Below, piece by piece: positions 26,688-38,760 of a DNA stretch of 64,000 nt. Numbering within the stretch: position 1 is the stretch's first letter; each line of letters begins with the position of its first letter. The stretch is from Myripristis murdjan (lineage: Eukaryota > Chordata > Actinopteri > Holocentriformes > Holocentridae). The translations under genes and the position numbers were made by a program. The notes beneath the pieces are model-generated. The model searched no databases. It saw only the letters and a program-made list of their open reading frames with translations, and was not told the DNA's origin. The DNA is taken from assembly GCF_902150065.1 (NCBI RefSeq), contig NC_043980.1:19097183-19161182 (forward strand). The letters run 5' to 3'.

Positions 26688-29520
26688 TTATACATTAGAT
26701 TTTTATTTTTAGATTTATATTTTTTTTCTTGAATACCCACTGTACCTGATGGACTCAAGAGCCTCATGGTGACAGTTTGACCAACAGCTATATCTGGTTA
26801 TCACTGATAAGCAATAAGCATGTCAGCCTCATAAAAAAGCTGTGTCATGTTGTCATGTCCATGTTGGCGGTGGTTCCCGCTGGCAACACAAAGCAGGTGA
26901 TTCTCTTGCCAACTTCCCTGTCGCCATGAAAGGCCTCAGAACGAGATGAGATAAAACGCTAAAGGAACAAAAAAAAAAAAAACCTGAGAAAGGTATAATT
27001 TTGTGTTGTTTGACCTGATGACATCATATCAGCTGTCAGGAGTGCTCACTATTCAGACAGACAAATTAATTATTTCTTCCTCACAGGGAAATAAAAGAGG
27101 AAAGATGATCATTAAGTGAATAACCAACCTTTTGGATGAAAAGACATAATAGATACAATTCTCACACTAATATATGGTTTTAATGCACACCTGCCAGCTA
27201 ATCAGAGGAGAGTATTCACCCTGACCGTGGTGAGTTTCACCGTTAGGCCACATGTGCGATCGCAGGTTGAGGGTCGCTGCTTAGCGGGCAACAGATACTA
27301 GTGACTAGCTCAAGCTTCCAGATAATTCCACTCAAAATGAAATTTCCCTCACTGTATAGGGCTTGTCAGCAAATGAATGTCAAATGTTATCACAGAAAAA
27401 ATGAAAAGAAGAGGTTATCGATTTCCTTCCTGCATGTGCACTAGATGGAGGTAGTGAGACACAATCCACACTTTATAGCATGTAACACACTACAATTCAT
27501 TTGCAATGATAAAATGACACTGGAACAAGTTGCTCTTTCATTTCCCCATAGCTGCGCCATTAATAATAATTATTGGTGTTAGTAAAATGGGAAAATAGAC
27601 TATTTCCTGCTAACAGGGGCAAGATGCATTCTGCTGCTTTGCTCTTTTAACCAAAGGAGGATGGATCAGCACGTGATGGATACAATTTGCCTGCGAAAAG
27701 GTAAAGTCTGACAACAGTGCATCACTTGTGTCAAGACAGAAGGCATTATATAATTGATGCATTACTTGAGGTTATCAATAACTGCACAAAAGAAACAAGA
27801 AACAACACAAGGCACTTCTATATGTACACACACATACACATAAAACTTATATTCCTCAGTTGTATAAGAAAGAACCACATTTATTAAGATATATATTTAC
27901 AAATTTTCACTATCCAGTTATTTACACAAATTAGGAATACACATTGAACAAAAGTAAAGTTATAATCAGGATTATGGGACTATCACAAGTATGGCACTGT
28001 GTGGTAAGGAAAAATATGATCTGTAAATACCAAAGTCATATGAAGCTTTCAATGGAAAAGGAACATTTGACAACAGATGGGACATTGCTGCTCTAGTGGT
28101 AAGTTTTGTGGTGAAAAGATTTCTTAGGTTGTGGGAGTCCACCTTGTACAAAAGCACTGTTGAGTATTGTTTGTGTGAGGGTGTTCAGGTTTTCAAGGCT
28201 GCAGAACATTACACTGCAAAGGAAAAGGCCTGGGTGCCCTGCTATGAGTTCACACTGCGAGCAACTCTTTCCCAATGCAAAAGTGCCCTGATTGTGTTCT
28301 GTGGAAATTTAGCACGTTCCAGGCAATGTTTTCGGTGATCTGATGTCTGTGACTATATGAGAAATCAGTTTGCATTAAAGTAACGCTGGTGAGAGAGCAT
28401 TTCTGCTCTACTTTCAAGTATAAACTGAAAGGTATGTCCAGGCAAGCGCCACCAATTAACAGCATGTCATAATGGGCGTAAGAGAAAAAAAATAGCTTGT
28501 ATGATCATTCTCCTGCAAAATCATGCAGATCAAAATGGAAACAGCAAACACAAACAACAAAGTTATACCATCATGAAAGCAAATTCCATCAAAGAAACAC
28601 ACACTGGTATTGATAGGACATCAAAGGAAAATGAATCAACACAATGACAGTAAGATGAAATGAAATAATGTGCAAGGAGCGGCACACCACTTAGAATGTG
28701 CAAAAACACACATTGCTCGCCTAAGTGCTTTCGGACAAGCTCAAAATCGAACAGAAAAATTTTTTTAAGCCTATGTCGACAGGTTACAGATGCAGTTTGT
28801 AAGTTTTCAGGAAAGTGCCCGCTTCACCGGACATTTGCTCGACTGTGTTATGATGGGCATCGATGCCAGAAATCTCCTAAATATCTTCCAGCTAAAAACC
28901 CCCGCTACAAAATTTGCGTGACTGTAGTTAGCTACATCCCTCAGGTACAGAGACTAAGGTGCTTATGGCTGCATACTGTTGGTGTCTGACTTGGAGAGCT
29001 GTAGTGGCACACAAATCAGTGCTGTAGGATGAGGTCCCGCTATTGTTCCATGTCAATTTATGACATTTTGAAATAAACTCTTACAAACTGCATGTTTACA
29101 AAGCATTTCCTACCATGTCTATTATATCCCTTTATAATACTTGATCTTAGTGTGCTGGCCTCAGCCACACAAAACAGTGCTTACATGTTACGAATACAGG
29201 ATGGGAACCTCTCTCTGAGACTGCCACTTATATGACATGAGCGAGAGCCCAGAAATAAAAAGAAGTCCAATCCCAATTCTCTGTAACTTGTAAGTAGTTT
29301 CCATTAAACATTCCACAAAGTGCTACCCAGCCACCTCACTCTATACTAGTGTCTATCTTACAAATACTTTAAAATACTTAACATTAATGAAATACAGTTA
29401 GAGAGCCAATGTCCTACCAACAGACAATAGGCATGCAGTGCATTTTCAGAATCACTTAACCTTTGTACACAATCCTTACATGCGGTATTAAAAACTGCAT
29501 GTGAGACATAGAAAACCCGG

Positions 29521-29762
29521 GGGCCTATTCTGAACAAAGCACCGCCTCAGAGACGACATGAAGCCTGCTCACGCAGTTCCTGTCTGCAAGTTAAAACTTC
29601 CTGCTCAGCTTGCTAATCATCCTTTACAGGCTCGTCTGCAGAAGTCACTGTAGCTGTAGAGATACTGTAGCTCTACTATCATCGCTGATCAGACTGCAAA
29701 GGAGTTGCCCAACACTGACAAGCTAAGAGACGTCTCTGAGGTTGTACCTCGTTCAAAAAAGG
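29521..29762. repeat. Small fold-back element downstream of tspan5
   Basis: The left arm near 29530-29560 (ttctgaacaaagc, then cctcagagacgac) is the complement of the right arm near 29728-29757 (gacgtctctgagg, then cctcgttcaaaa). The middle is unpaired. The size (about 240 nt) and structure fit a MITE remnant. Confidence 0.6.
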
Positions 29763-30063
29763 AACCACAAATAACTATTACAAAATTACTATGTACACAG
29801 GAGTGAGCCTCTTCATTCTGGACACATCAGATGATGAATTTATCCTCCTTCAATTTTGGCGTCCAAACTGGAGAGACCTGCAGGACAAGGCATTTTAATA
29901 CCGACACATTTCAAGGAAGAAAAAAAAATCCATATACTGTAATGCTGATGCTGAAATCAAACAGGGCATACCTGGTACATCCTTCTTGCTTTCTGAGATG
30001 CCGTAGGAGGTCTTAGGTAAACAAACTGCACAAGACAAGAGATTGGTTAACAACAGGTGGCAG

Positions 30064-30680
30064 TTAAAGGAACACTTTTTTTTCCAATGTTTGACACCAT
30101 TTTAACCTCTGTACATCCAGTGGTTTGGTTCCTATGGGTAACATTTTGTGTTAGCTTAGCATAAAGATTTGAAGTCTATGGGAGTCATTAGCCTAGCTCT
30201 GTCAAAGTTAATGAATGAAACCTTACAGCAACTTCAAGGCTGGCTAATTGACACAGTGTATCATTTGTAGTTGAAATACACATCTTGGGATAAAAAAAAA
30301 AGAGTCATTCCCAGAGAAGTTAATTTATGCTGGATCTACCTACACCTTCAGCAGTACGTGGATCACTGCGATAGACAGAAGTATAAATGTGTTCAGTGGT
30401 TATACTTCTACCATCTAACTTCTCCTTCCAGATGTGTATTTCAAATACACGATACACTGTGTGAATAAGACAGCTTCAGAGCTGCGGTGAGGTTTATTTT
30501 TTCCACTTTGACAGAGCTAGGCTAATGACTCCCATAGACTTCAAGTCTTTATGCTAAGCTAACATGAAATGCTACCGATAGGAACCGAACCACTGGCCGT
30601 GCAGAGGTGAAAATGAAAACATCTTGTCTTATTCTGGGTAAGTTGGAAAAAGAGTATTTTGCATTGGAGTTTTCCTTTAA
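30064..30680. mobile_element. TTAA-flanked 617-bp fold-back MITE
   Basis: The element begins TTAAAGGAACAC and ends TTTCCTTTAA, so it has AAAGGAA inverted ends and a TTAA at each side. Its halves are complementary almost throughout: the left arm holds gcttagcataaagatttgaa and ctagctctgtcaaagt, and the right arm holds actttgacagagctag and ttcaagtctttatgctaagc. TTAA duplications are typical of piggyBac and Kolobok elements, so it is probably a non-autonomous relative of one of them. It has no transposase. A half copy lies in acer2 intron 4 (45231-45408). Confidence 0.8.
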
Positions 30681-30808
30681 AATAAAAATAAATGATAAAA
30701 TGAAGACTTACACGTTCATTTTAATCCATATTAAATCTGACTTTTGAAACATCAAGAAGGCAGTTACACATGTGTGAGACTGTCCTTGAATTAATGAATT
30801 CTTGCCAC

Positions 30809-32894
30809 TTACCAACTCTCTCTCACTGCTTCAATGTCACTCACGAGATTCTGTGCTAAACAGATCCCAAAAATCTGGAAAGCACACGGAAAACCTTGAT
30901 GTTAGACAGCTGAAGGTTAAAATAATAGTCAATAGATGTAGGAGTAAACACTTCACCTGTAGTAAAGCAATCCCAATAAAGATGCCTGCCACCACAGTCA
31001 GGTTGTCCTGGAGCCACTTCTCAAACTGAGGGACACAGCCTTTGATATAGATGAAAGTCCTCTGCTCAGAGTCCTAAACAACACATGTGACAACGCAGGA
31101 GGAAAACACACATTCACCTTTATTTTCTGTGTCACGGCTTTCACTTGGATAATTCTGTTTTGAAATTTTCAAGTATCTAAATCATATTGGAGGTCAGTTG
31201 TGTGGGTTTGCAACATTATTTTGTAATGGTAGCACATAATTCTCACAATCACTATGTGGTCTCCTCTAATCCCTATACAATAAATCTCCCCGGAGTCATC
31301 TTGTTACCCAAATGTTGACACACACACACCGGTTCATTATTTTCCTGAACCCTGTTAAAACAGTCGTGTATTGTAGAACTTGGCATTTTCCGCACTTTTC
31401 AAACCGAGAAAATAAACACAGCCTTTCCTTAAATTACACTACTGTGGAGTAAGGCCAAAGCAAATGACAGGGGAGGGGTTTCTTTTCCCCAGCATTGCTT
31501 CAGCATGAGTAATAGCACACAGGCCGAGTGCAGGACAGCCAGCTGCTGTAACTCTGAAGAGAGGGGATTGTAAATGGACTGAAAGAGCAAAATTGTGCCA
31601 AGGGCGGGGTCTCTGATGACCTCATGCAGCCAAATGAGCTAATCAAGAGTAATTTTACTGATTTTCCTAGAGGTGTTTGATGGTGTATTGCACTCCACCT
31701 GCTTTGGTACTAGTTTAGTCTCAGCTGAGGACCTCAGCGTCTGTTAGAAAGTTAAGTAAACGAACGCAACTCACCGTTTTCGCTCGAATGTCGTATCCAC
31801 ACTGAGTGTTAATGACATCCTCCTGCAACGAGAACAGGGTGCACACATGGTCAACACGGTCATGGTGTTTCTACTTGTTTAATTACAGGATGAAATGTGT
31901 ATTTTTTCAAGGTTATTCATATAATTAGTACTCTTGCCTGCTTCATATTAATTTTTTTTCATATGTTTTTTTGCTCGTCTGTAACTTTAAGACCGTTCAA
32001 CCGTCACATACCGCTCATATATCAAAAGCTATTTGTTGGTTGAATGGAATTATGTGTGTACATGTGCGTAAATTCACAAAATTTGCATAAACCTGCATAT
32101 ATAATGAGTTACTTATAGGATTTTTAGACTTTTTTGCCACCTGTCTCCTACAAATTTTATCCTTATGCCAATGCACATGCCTTATACGTTTAGAGTTATT
32201 TTAATAATAAATAAGTATTTAAACACAATTACATTGTATTTATAAAGTCAGTCACTGTGTACAGTAGAAACTACAGTAGAAACTAATCAGCCTGTCAACG
32301 GACAGCAATCACATGCATTTTCTTCAGGAGACACTCCTTTTGTAGTGTTATTATGAAATATGAAATAATATTTTAAGTGTGTAAGGGTTTTGACTTTCTT
32401 TGAGATCTTCTGTGATAATTTTTTCCCTTCAAAATAAAATTGCACATTTGAATTAAAAAGAAATGTAAGATATGAATTGAAAATGGCATTTAAAGTGGTA
32501 TTTAAAATTATATTTACAATTTGGTACTTAAAGTAACTAACTTGGTAAACACTGTCTGTTTTGATGTAACTGTATTATTGGTGGATTAACCCTGCGTAAC
32601 TTTTTTGTGGGATTAACCCTTTGAAATCTGAGCAGGTTCACTTGATTTCTTTCAAGAACATGGGAAAAAGGCAATGAGCAAATGAACAAGAAATGACCCC
32701 AAAAATAGCAAAGAATTTGTTTAAGTTAAAAAATTAGTTAGTTACAAGAAAACTACCTGAAAATTAGCACATCCACACAAAAAAGTAAATGAATAAATGA
32801 ATAAATGTGTGAATAAATGAAAACAAGGAAATTACCTGCAATAAAAAAAGAAACAACAAAATGTCCTGAAAATTAGAAAAAAAGACCCACAAAC

Positions 32895-32925
<31 letters not shown>

Positions 32926-35900
32926 TTAATAAATACAGTTTCTTGGACATCCTCCCAGTATTTTGATATAATTGTTGTTTTCTTTTCTTTTCTTGTCTTT
33001 TTTTTTTTTTTTTACTAATTTCTAGCTAAGTTGCTCAAACCAATTAATTGCTTATTAATGACGTCTTTGACAAGCATTTAAACACAAGAAATCTCACATC
33101 AATCGAGGTTTCATGTGGCCAAAGAAAACTGTCTTTCTGAAATGTTGTGAATCCAGCCTTTGGTGCAATTGGTACATTATATTGACAGCATGTGTTAGCA
33201 ACTTTGAACTCAAATAGATGCCAAAAAGATAACGAGAGTAGAACAAACAACAGAGCTAGTTACTTGGCAGGAAAGAGTGCCCTTGTGTCACCTAATTAAA
33301 AAAAAAAAAAAAGCCTCCCATAAATCATGTATTACAGCACAGCAAGTTTGTTTGGCTGAAGCAGAGCGGCATCACTGCTGTACACAGTGAGCAGCTGTTA
33401 GGCCATTTTTCTGCCAAAAAGCCCCAGTCAGGATAACTCCTCCTCAACACTTCCAGACTTCGCTGTGCTGGCAGAGACTGAGGTGATTAAACACAGAGGC
33501 CTGGACGTCCCGCTGGAAGCCGGCCATGACAGTTGACAGCGTGAGGCTCTGACACGGCTTCTGGACGACACAGACAACGACACTATCTATCACAGGGGTG
33601 AGCCTGAAAATTTCCCCCTCAGCTATCAGCAGTCTGAAGATTTCAACACGCTGGAAAAGGGCCCATTTCAATATGTGTGCTGCAACTGCGCAATAACTCC
33701 TAACGACATCCATAAGCTTGTTCGTGGTTGTGTATGTGCGCTGTACAAGGGGATGAATTGGTTGTGAACTCTTGAGTGTGTCATGTTTTCGGGGGAACAC
33801 ATACTGCTGGATCTTTGGTGCAGCAGGAAAAAGGCACACCGCATTTCTCTCGGCTTGGATTGGAGTCTGTGCAGTTGAAGTAGATGTTCAAGTTCCAGTC
33901 GTCAGCGCCGAAGGCTCCACAACACTCCCACTGAAAGGCCAAATGACACAGCGAGACCATACATACACTGAGTGTCGGCAATGTCCCAAAGAAGTGAATG
34001 GCTATGATTCAGACCGTTACAAAGATCAAAAGCGACAGATTGAGATCGTTACTGCGTACAAAGAAACTTTCTCACATATTCCTGTGTGAAGTCTATGAGG
34101 TTCTGCAGATCAATGTCGTCTCGGTAAGCCCGAATGTTGTTGTTAATGAAGAAGTTGAGCTGGTCCTTGATCCAGTCCTTGAAGACGAAGGCCAGGACTC
34201 CTGCAGTCAGCTCCAGGAAGAAGATGATGCCCAGGAATACAGAGAACTAAAACACATAGATACACAACATTTATATAGGTGGTGTTACATCACGTATGAC
34301 AAGAATCCTAAAATGCTTAACGTCCCTGGGAAATTACCTCATGTGACCTCTTAAATAGTGACATCATCCTGCACTAGTGAGTGTAAATTCAAAACTCAAC
34401 CAATAAAACCTTCACAAATCTTTAAGCATCCTCTCTCATCTACCTATCCCTTCAAATAAAATTGTGTTTCTCTCACAATCCTATTGGTTTAGACCGGTTC
34501 ATGGGGCTTTTAAAGGTTTTGATTTCCTATACATTATGTTTTCGAGTATGATAACGAACGTACAAACTTAAGCAAGAAGGAGTTTTCTCGCAGTGCTCCG
34601 ATGCAACCGGCGAAACCCAGTATGAACATCACGCCGCCCACCACCAAGAAGAGCCACACGGGGTCGAAGCCGCCCAGGTCGGTGATGGATGAGATGTTGG
34701 ACAGAACGCCCTGGTGGAGAAGTAGGAGGAGGTCAGCATGAGACGGTGGGGGACGGGGTGTAGTGTTAATGCAAATCAAACTCAGATGAAATATAGTGAC
34801 CCTGAGTAAAACACAGACGCTGCAAAATACACTGCACTGCAAGCCGCCTTACCAAACCCCTCACCCCCTACCCGCCCCTCTGTCAGGGTACACAATGAAT
34901 CTGCGAAATGCATCAGATCCGTTCGGAAGCCATTGTGCAGAAGGGCTTCCCACAGGAAAACACGACATTCCTTTCTGATTCAGTAACGCCTGTGTTTTCA
35001 CTTTATCACCTTGTGCCATTTCGTGCAGGCGGATGGGTGTACAGTACACAAGAAGTGATAAATGTAAATGATAAATGTCATCTGCTTCCAACCATCTCAG
35101 ATATATGGCCATAGGAGCACTGATAAACTCACCTTCTCGCTCCATGCCCACAACCCAATGCCAAGGAATGCCACTCCAAGCAACTGAGGGAGACACAGAG
35201 AGAGACAAAGTAGGGTTCAGAGAGACAGAGGTTATTCTGCTGCGACAGCATGTTGCAAAACACCATATGCAAGCCTCCCTTACCCTTGGCTGTGTGTCAT
35301 CTAAAAAAGACCTTGTAGCTTCCAGGACAAACATTGTAGAAGTACACAGAGAAACCACAGAGAGATTTTCCTGGCAATGCTCCACTGCTAAATATTTCTC
35401 ATCTCAGGTTTGAAGTGTCAGCAGGGGAATTCTACACTAGAAAGCATCTTTTAAACAGCATGAAAACATAGTGACTGTTAAAAGCCCCCGACGCCGCGTG
35501 GAACTTTTTCAACCACAATCTATGACTCGTTACGTCAGACATGTGGGGAAAATACGTGTCGACTGTATTTTCTAACCGGCTGGACCCATAATGATGGGAC
35601 GGAATTTTAATATATCCAATGTGTTTTATGCTTAATTCTCTAACACATACAGTATTAATCGATGAAAATCCTTACATGCTATGTGTTTGTCTTACTCAGT
35701 GAACTCAAAACATGTCAGCATGGTTGGGAAGACACATCAGCCTGGCAGAGAGACTGGGAAATGTGTAACATATTATGTAGCCTATTCATGTTTGACAATC
35801 AGATATTTGCTTGGTTTTCATATTAAGATCATTTAACTGCTTTTATCCCATATTCCGTTCTGTGCTTATTCCATATAAAACCTGTTTTCTAAGAGTTTCT

Positions 35901-37688
35901 AGACCCAAGAACCAAAACAACACCACACTGTCCTTGTTATATTTTGTTTGGTTGGTAACACTGCTGAGTCATGCTTCTGAAACATGACCAAGAGAGTTGC
36001 GAGGTTTGTGCGTCGCAAAAGTTGTGCGTGTGTGATATTGTTGAAAAGTTTTCAACCAATTTGCCATCTTGTTTCTCATGACCTAATAGGGATTTTGTTT
36101 TCTGTTCAGCAACAGCATCAGCCATCCATGTAAACAGAAAGTAAAAGTGTGAAGATTTTCTTTGTCTCGTTGAATCAGCCCTTTGCGCCAAGCAACTTTG
36201 ACCCTGATGGTGTACTGTTCTTTCCATATTGCGTTATTAAAGCATAAACAAAGACTATATTTTAATTGTTCTCTCCTGTATTAAAGACTTTCCACTAAGT
36301 TGGTGCTAAAAAAATGGAGGACCTGTCAATTTGGTGTAAAATCCTGCCTTGAAAATATTTCATAAGATAAGAATGAGAATGGCTCAACATTTGAAGTGAG
36401 CTTAATTATAGTAATGTTTCACTAATCACGTTTCAGCATGGGACAGTCCTTAGTTTTCTTTTGTACCTTATCTTGTTTCACTTTGGATACCAGCTACAGA
36501 GGCAGATGAAATAAGCTTTTTTTTTTTTACATTTTATAATAACAATGATAAAAACAAACCAGTGTAGCACTGACTTAATGTGTCACTCATTGCAATAATT
36601 ATCTATCATCCAAATATTGATCTACACCTTGAACTCTATGTGTGCAAATATGCACCACAAGTGAAATGCAAATACAGCTGTAAATGTTATTTCTATAACA
36701 GACATATGAGGAAGACTACTTTTTTTTTTTTTTTAACTCTTTCAAGTTCTTCAAGTGGGTAAATGAATAACTGATGAAGCGGTCTGAATAGACACCACAT
36801 GGCAGAGCGTCTCTGCAGCCTGGCAGGTGGCTTTCCCGATCACAGCTTTTGAGGTCAATGCCCACTGAAGACATGCCAACATATCGACTCTGCTTCATCA
36901 AGAGCCAAGACCACAGGGAGGCATGCAAACCATCCTGCTGGAACCCACAATTTCAGAGGAGGTAATTGACCAGCTACTGCCACCCAATACTGGGGGATTT
37001 CACAGCACATGTCGGTCATTACCAGCCGGAGCAGTGGCTGCCACAGTGGGACCTCTAGATGTCCTTGAGGAGGTGCTGGGGGGTCCCCGGCACACAGGGG
37101 CCAGTTCAGTTTCACTCACTAGAGGTCAGCACAGTAAGGGTATGCTCCAAGATGATTGCTATAATCACATAGGACAGCGAATCCTCCCCACCTACACAGT
37201 ATGGACAGTTATGCAATTGCATAGACAATAATAACAGGATACCAACAGTTCCTGAGATGGAGGTCCCTTAGGCTGGGATATTATCTTGTTTGGGGAGGGG
37301 GTCTGTGGTTGAGACATGAAAAAAGTTAGAGAGCCTCTGGATCAGAGCGCAAACGCTTTCCCATCTCACACTGGTGCTGACAACAGAGCAGAAAACAAAA
37401 GCTTGCTGGGAGGTGATACTGGGAGCAAGTGCACAGGAGTCAGGCTGTTTCACTGATGTAATCATCTATTTCTCCCACGAAAGCCAGTGGAGAAAGAAAA
37501 GGCCACAACACTTTCGCTTGCTGGGAAATTAGAAGGTATATCTCAGCGGGAAAGACATAAGGACATAGCTAACAGGCCCAGAGTCGCGACCAAACATGGG
37601 GACTTACCCAGAAAATGATATTGAATCCAAATATGAAATACTTGATGCAGCAGCTGACTTCGTGAGCCTTGAAATGCTTTCCTGACAT
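30809..37688 (-). CDS. tspan5: Tetraspanin-5 (complete, 8 coding exons)
   Basis: TSPAN5 belongs to the TspanC8 group, which carries the metalloprotease ADAM10 out of the ER and tunes Notch cleavage at the cell surface. Coding exons, 5' to 3': 37608-37688, 35133-35183, 34564-34710, 34076-34246, 33805-33930, 31775-31822, 30957-31073, 30809-30874. They total 807 nt, or 268 aa, equal to human TSPAN5. Four membrane segments lie at roughly 17-38, 62-82, 92-115 and 233-255. The large extracellular loop holds the CCG motif (WECCGAFGADDW) and eight cysteines, which defines TspanC8. MSGKHFK, FKDWIKDQLNFF and NNNIRAYRDDIDLQ fit TSPAN5 rather than TSPAN14 or TSPAN17. The tail is EAVRESW (human EAVRASW). 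A second ATG lies directly upstream (37689-37691); I chose the inner one because it matches the family start. Confidence 0.95.
32901..32925. repeat. (AAT)n microsatellite in tspan5 intron 6
   Basis: About eight AAT units in the intron before exon 7, on the interval between 31073 and 33805 that is otherwise AT-rich and featureless. Confidence 0.9.
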
Positions 37689-38100
37689 CATTTGGCTGTA
37701 TTTTCTCTAATGTCGCCCGTAGTGGTAAGGAATCACATCTACGCTCCTCTGGTTGACAGGCTGGTTCAGGAAACACCCTTTTATTTTTGTGGTTCGACAA
37801 ATGCGGCGTCAATTGTTTTAGCGCTTAATTGTAAACAGCATCTTGGTGCGTCCGCTGACGAAGGTGGAGAGGAGGCCGGAGAGGAGCGCAGGGCTGCGGC
37901 GGAGTCCCTCAGGGATGGGGGTCTGTTCCCGATGAAGATCTCCGAGAATAACCATGAAATAAATCCATTGAAGGCAACCAGATTAAAGCCGCTAGTCCTC
38001 TATCTGATCCATAATCTAGACATGGCAGTTATTTGATGGACAGATTTGGACACCAATGAGGGTCTTCACTGGGTAGAGGGGGCGGGACTTCCTCTATGCA
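37689..38100 (-). promoter_or_regulatory. tspan5: tspan5 5'UTR and likely promoter region
   Basis: Directly upstream of the tspan5 start the sequence becomes GC- and CpG-richer (37800-37930) than its flanks, as expected of a TATA-less CpG promoter. No TATA box is seen. An ORF on the other strand across this island has no family resemblance. The start site cannot be placed. Confidence 0.4.
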
Positions 38101-38379
38101 CTTTCTAAGCATATTTTGATCACAACGTTTCAGAAAAATAAGGTCCATTTACACGAGAATTTAAGTACTACATTTAAGTCTTAATCCTTTATTTGACTAT
38201 TTTAATTTGTTAAGAATTTATACTTTTACCGGACAACAATTTCTTCACCATTTACCTCATTATAGTTACAGTGCGCAAGGATTTGTTTTTCCTAGCATGG
38301 CGACGGAATGTGTAATTGATTCACATTCATTCTCTACAGCGTTTCCCTAATCTTAGCCATAGCCATCTCATGCCTAACC

Positions 38380-38670
38380 CTAATCATTACCCTAATCTTA
38401 ACCAATAAGCCGAAAAAACCAACCCTAAATAGATAGATAGATCGATATAGATAGATTGATACATAGATAAGAATCCTTGGCCATCCTGGGAAAATAATAC
38501 AATACAGATGTTTTTACCAATAAATATGCAGATTAAGGTTTTACATGCAACACTTAGATTAGTAAGAATATAGACGCTATTATTATTATTATTGTTGTTG
38601 TTATTGATGTTTTTATTATTATTATTATCATCATCATCATTTTTATTCATTTATTTATTTATTTATTTTA
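38380..38670. repeat. Cluster of simple repeats: CCCTAA-like, GATA, ATT, ATC and ATTT
   Basis: Degenerate CCCTAA/CTTAACC units (38375-38410) are followed by TAGA/GATA units (38430-38468), then ATT, GTT, ATC and ATTT runs (38578-38670). A poly-A tract follows at about 38731-38756. Confidence 0.85.
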
Positions 38671-38725
38671 ATTTTATGTAATTTCACGTGACCAACAGCC
38701 GGTGTCAATTAATGTTAATATTTTC

Positions 38726-38760
<35 letters not shown>

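Larger units (their letters stand above)
20783..27879. other. Gene-free interval between mttp promoter and tspan5 3' region
   Basis: Apart from the mttp leader and promoter (to about 21.1 kb) I recognise no exon. The interval holds simple repeats: TG at 22364-22391, TTC/T-rich at 23373-23420, AAAG at 24099-24186, and TA/CA/TTAG at 26593-26687. It also has several A-tracts and AT-rich unique sequence. Enhancers may be present but cannot be seen without comparison to other fish. Confidence 0.6.
27865..30808 (-). other. tspan5: Probable 3'UTR / 3' flank of tspan5
   Basis: The stretch lies directly downstream of the tspan5 stop codon on the minus strand and has no other coding potential. Minus-strand AATAAA signals occur at 27880-27885, which would give a UTR of about 2.9 kb (human TSPAN5 also has a long UTR), and at 30493-30498 inside a fold-back element, which would give about 310 nt. 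Two fold-back elements (30064-30680 and about 29521-29762) sit inside it. Which end is used cannot be told from sequence alone. Confidence 0.4.

Noticed and set aside
33444-33839. 131-aa minus-strand ORF touching tspan5 exon 5
   Set aside because: It lies in the intron after exon 5 and only brushes the exon; no homology.
34861-35385. 174-aa minus-strand ORF, the longest in the window
   Set aside because: It covers tspan5 exon 2 in another frame plus intron; the real exon is 17 codons with correct splice sites.
37692-38036. 114-aa plus-strand ORF over the tspan5 promoter island
   Set aside because: GC-rich region on the opposite strand to tspan5, no domain, no splice partners.
38375-38410. 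CCCTAA-like repeats as an interstitial telomere
   Set aside because: Only a few degenerate units within a larger simple-repeat cluster.
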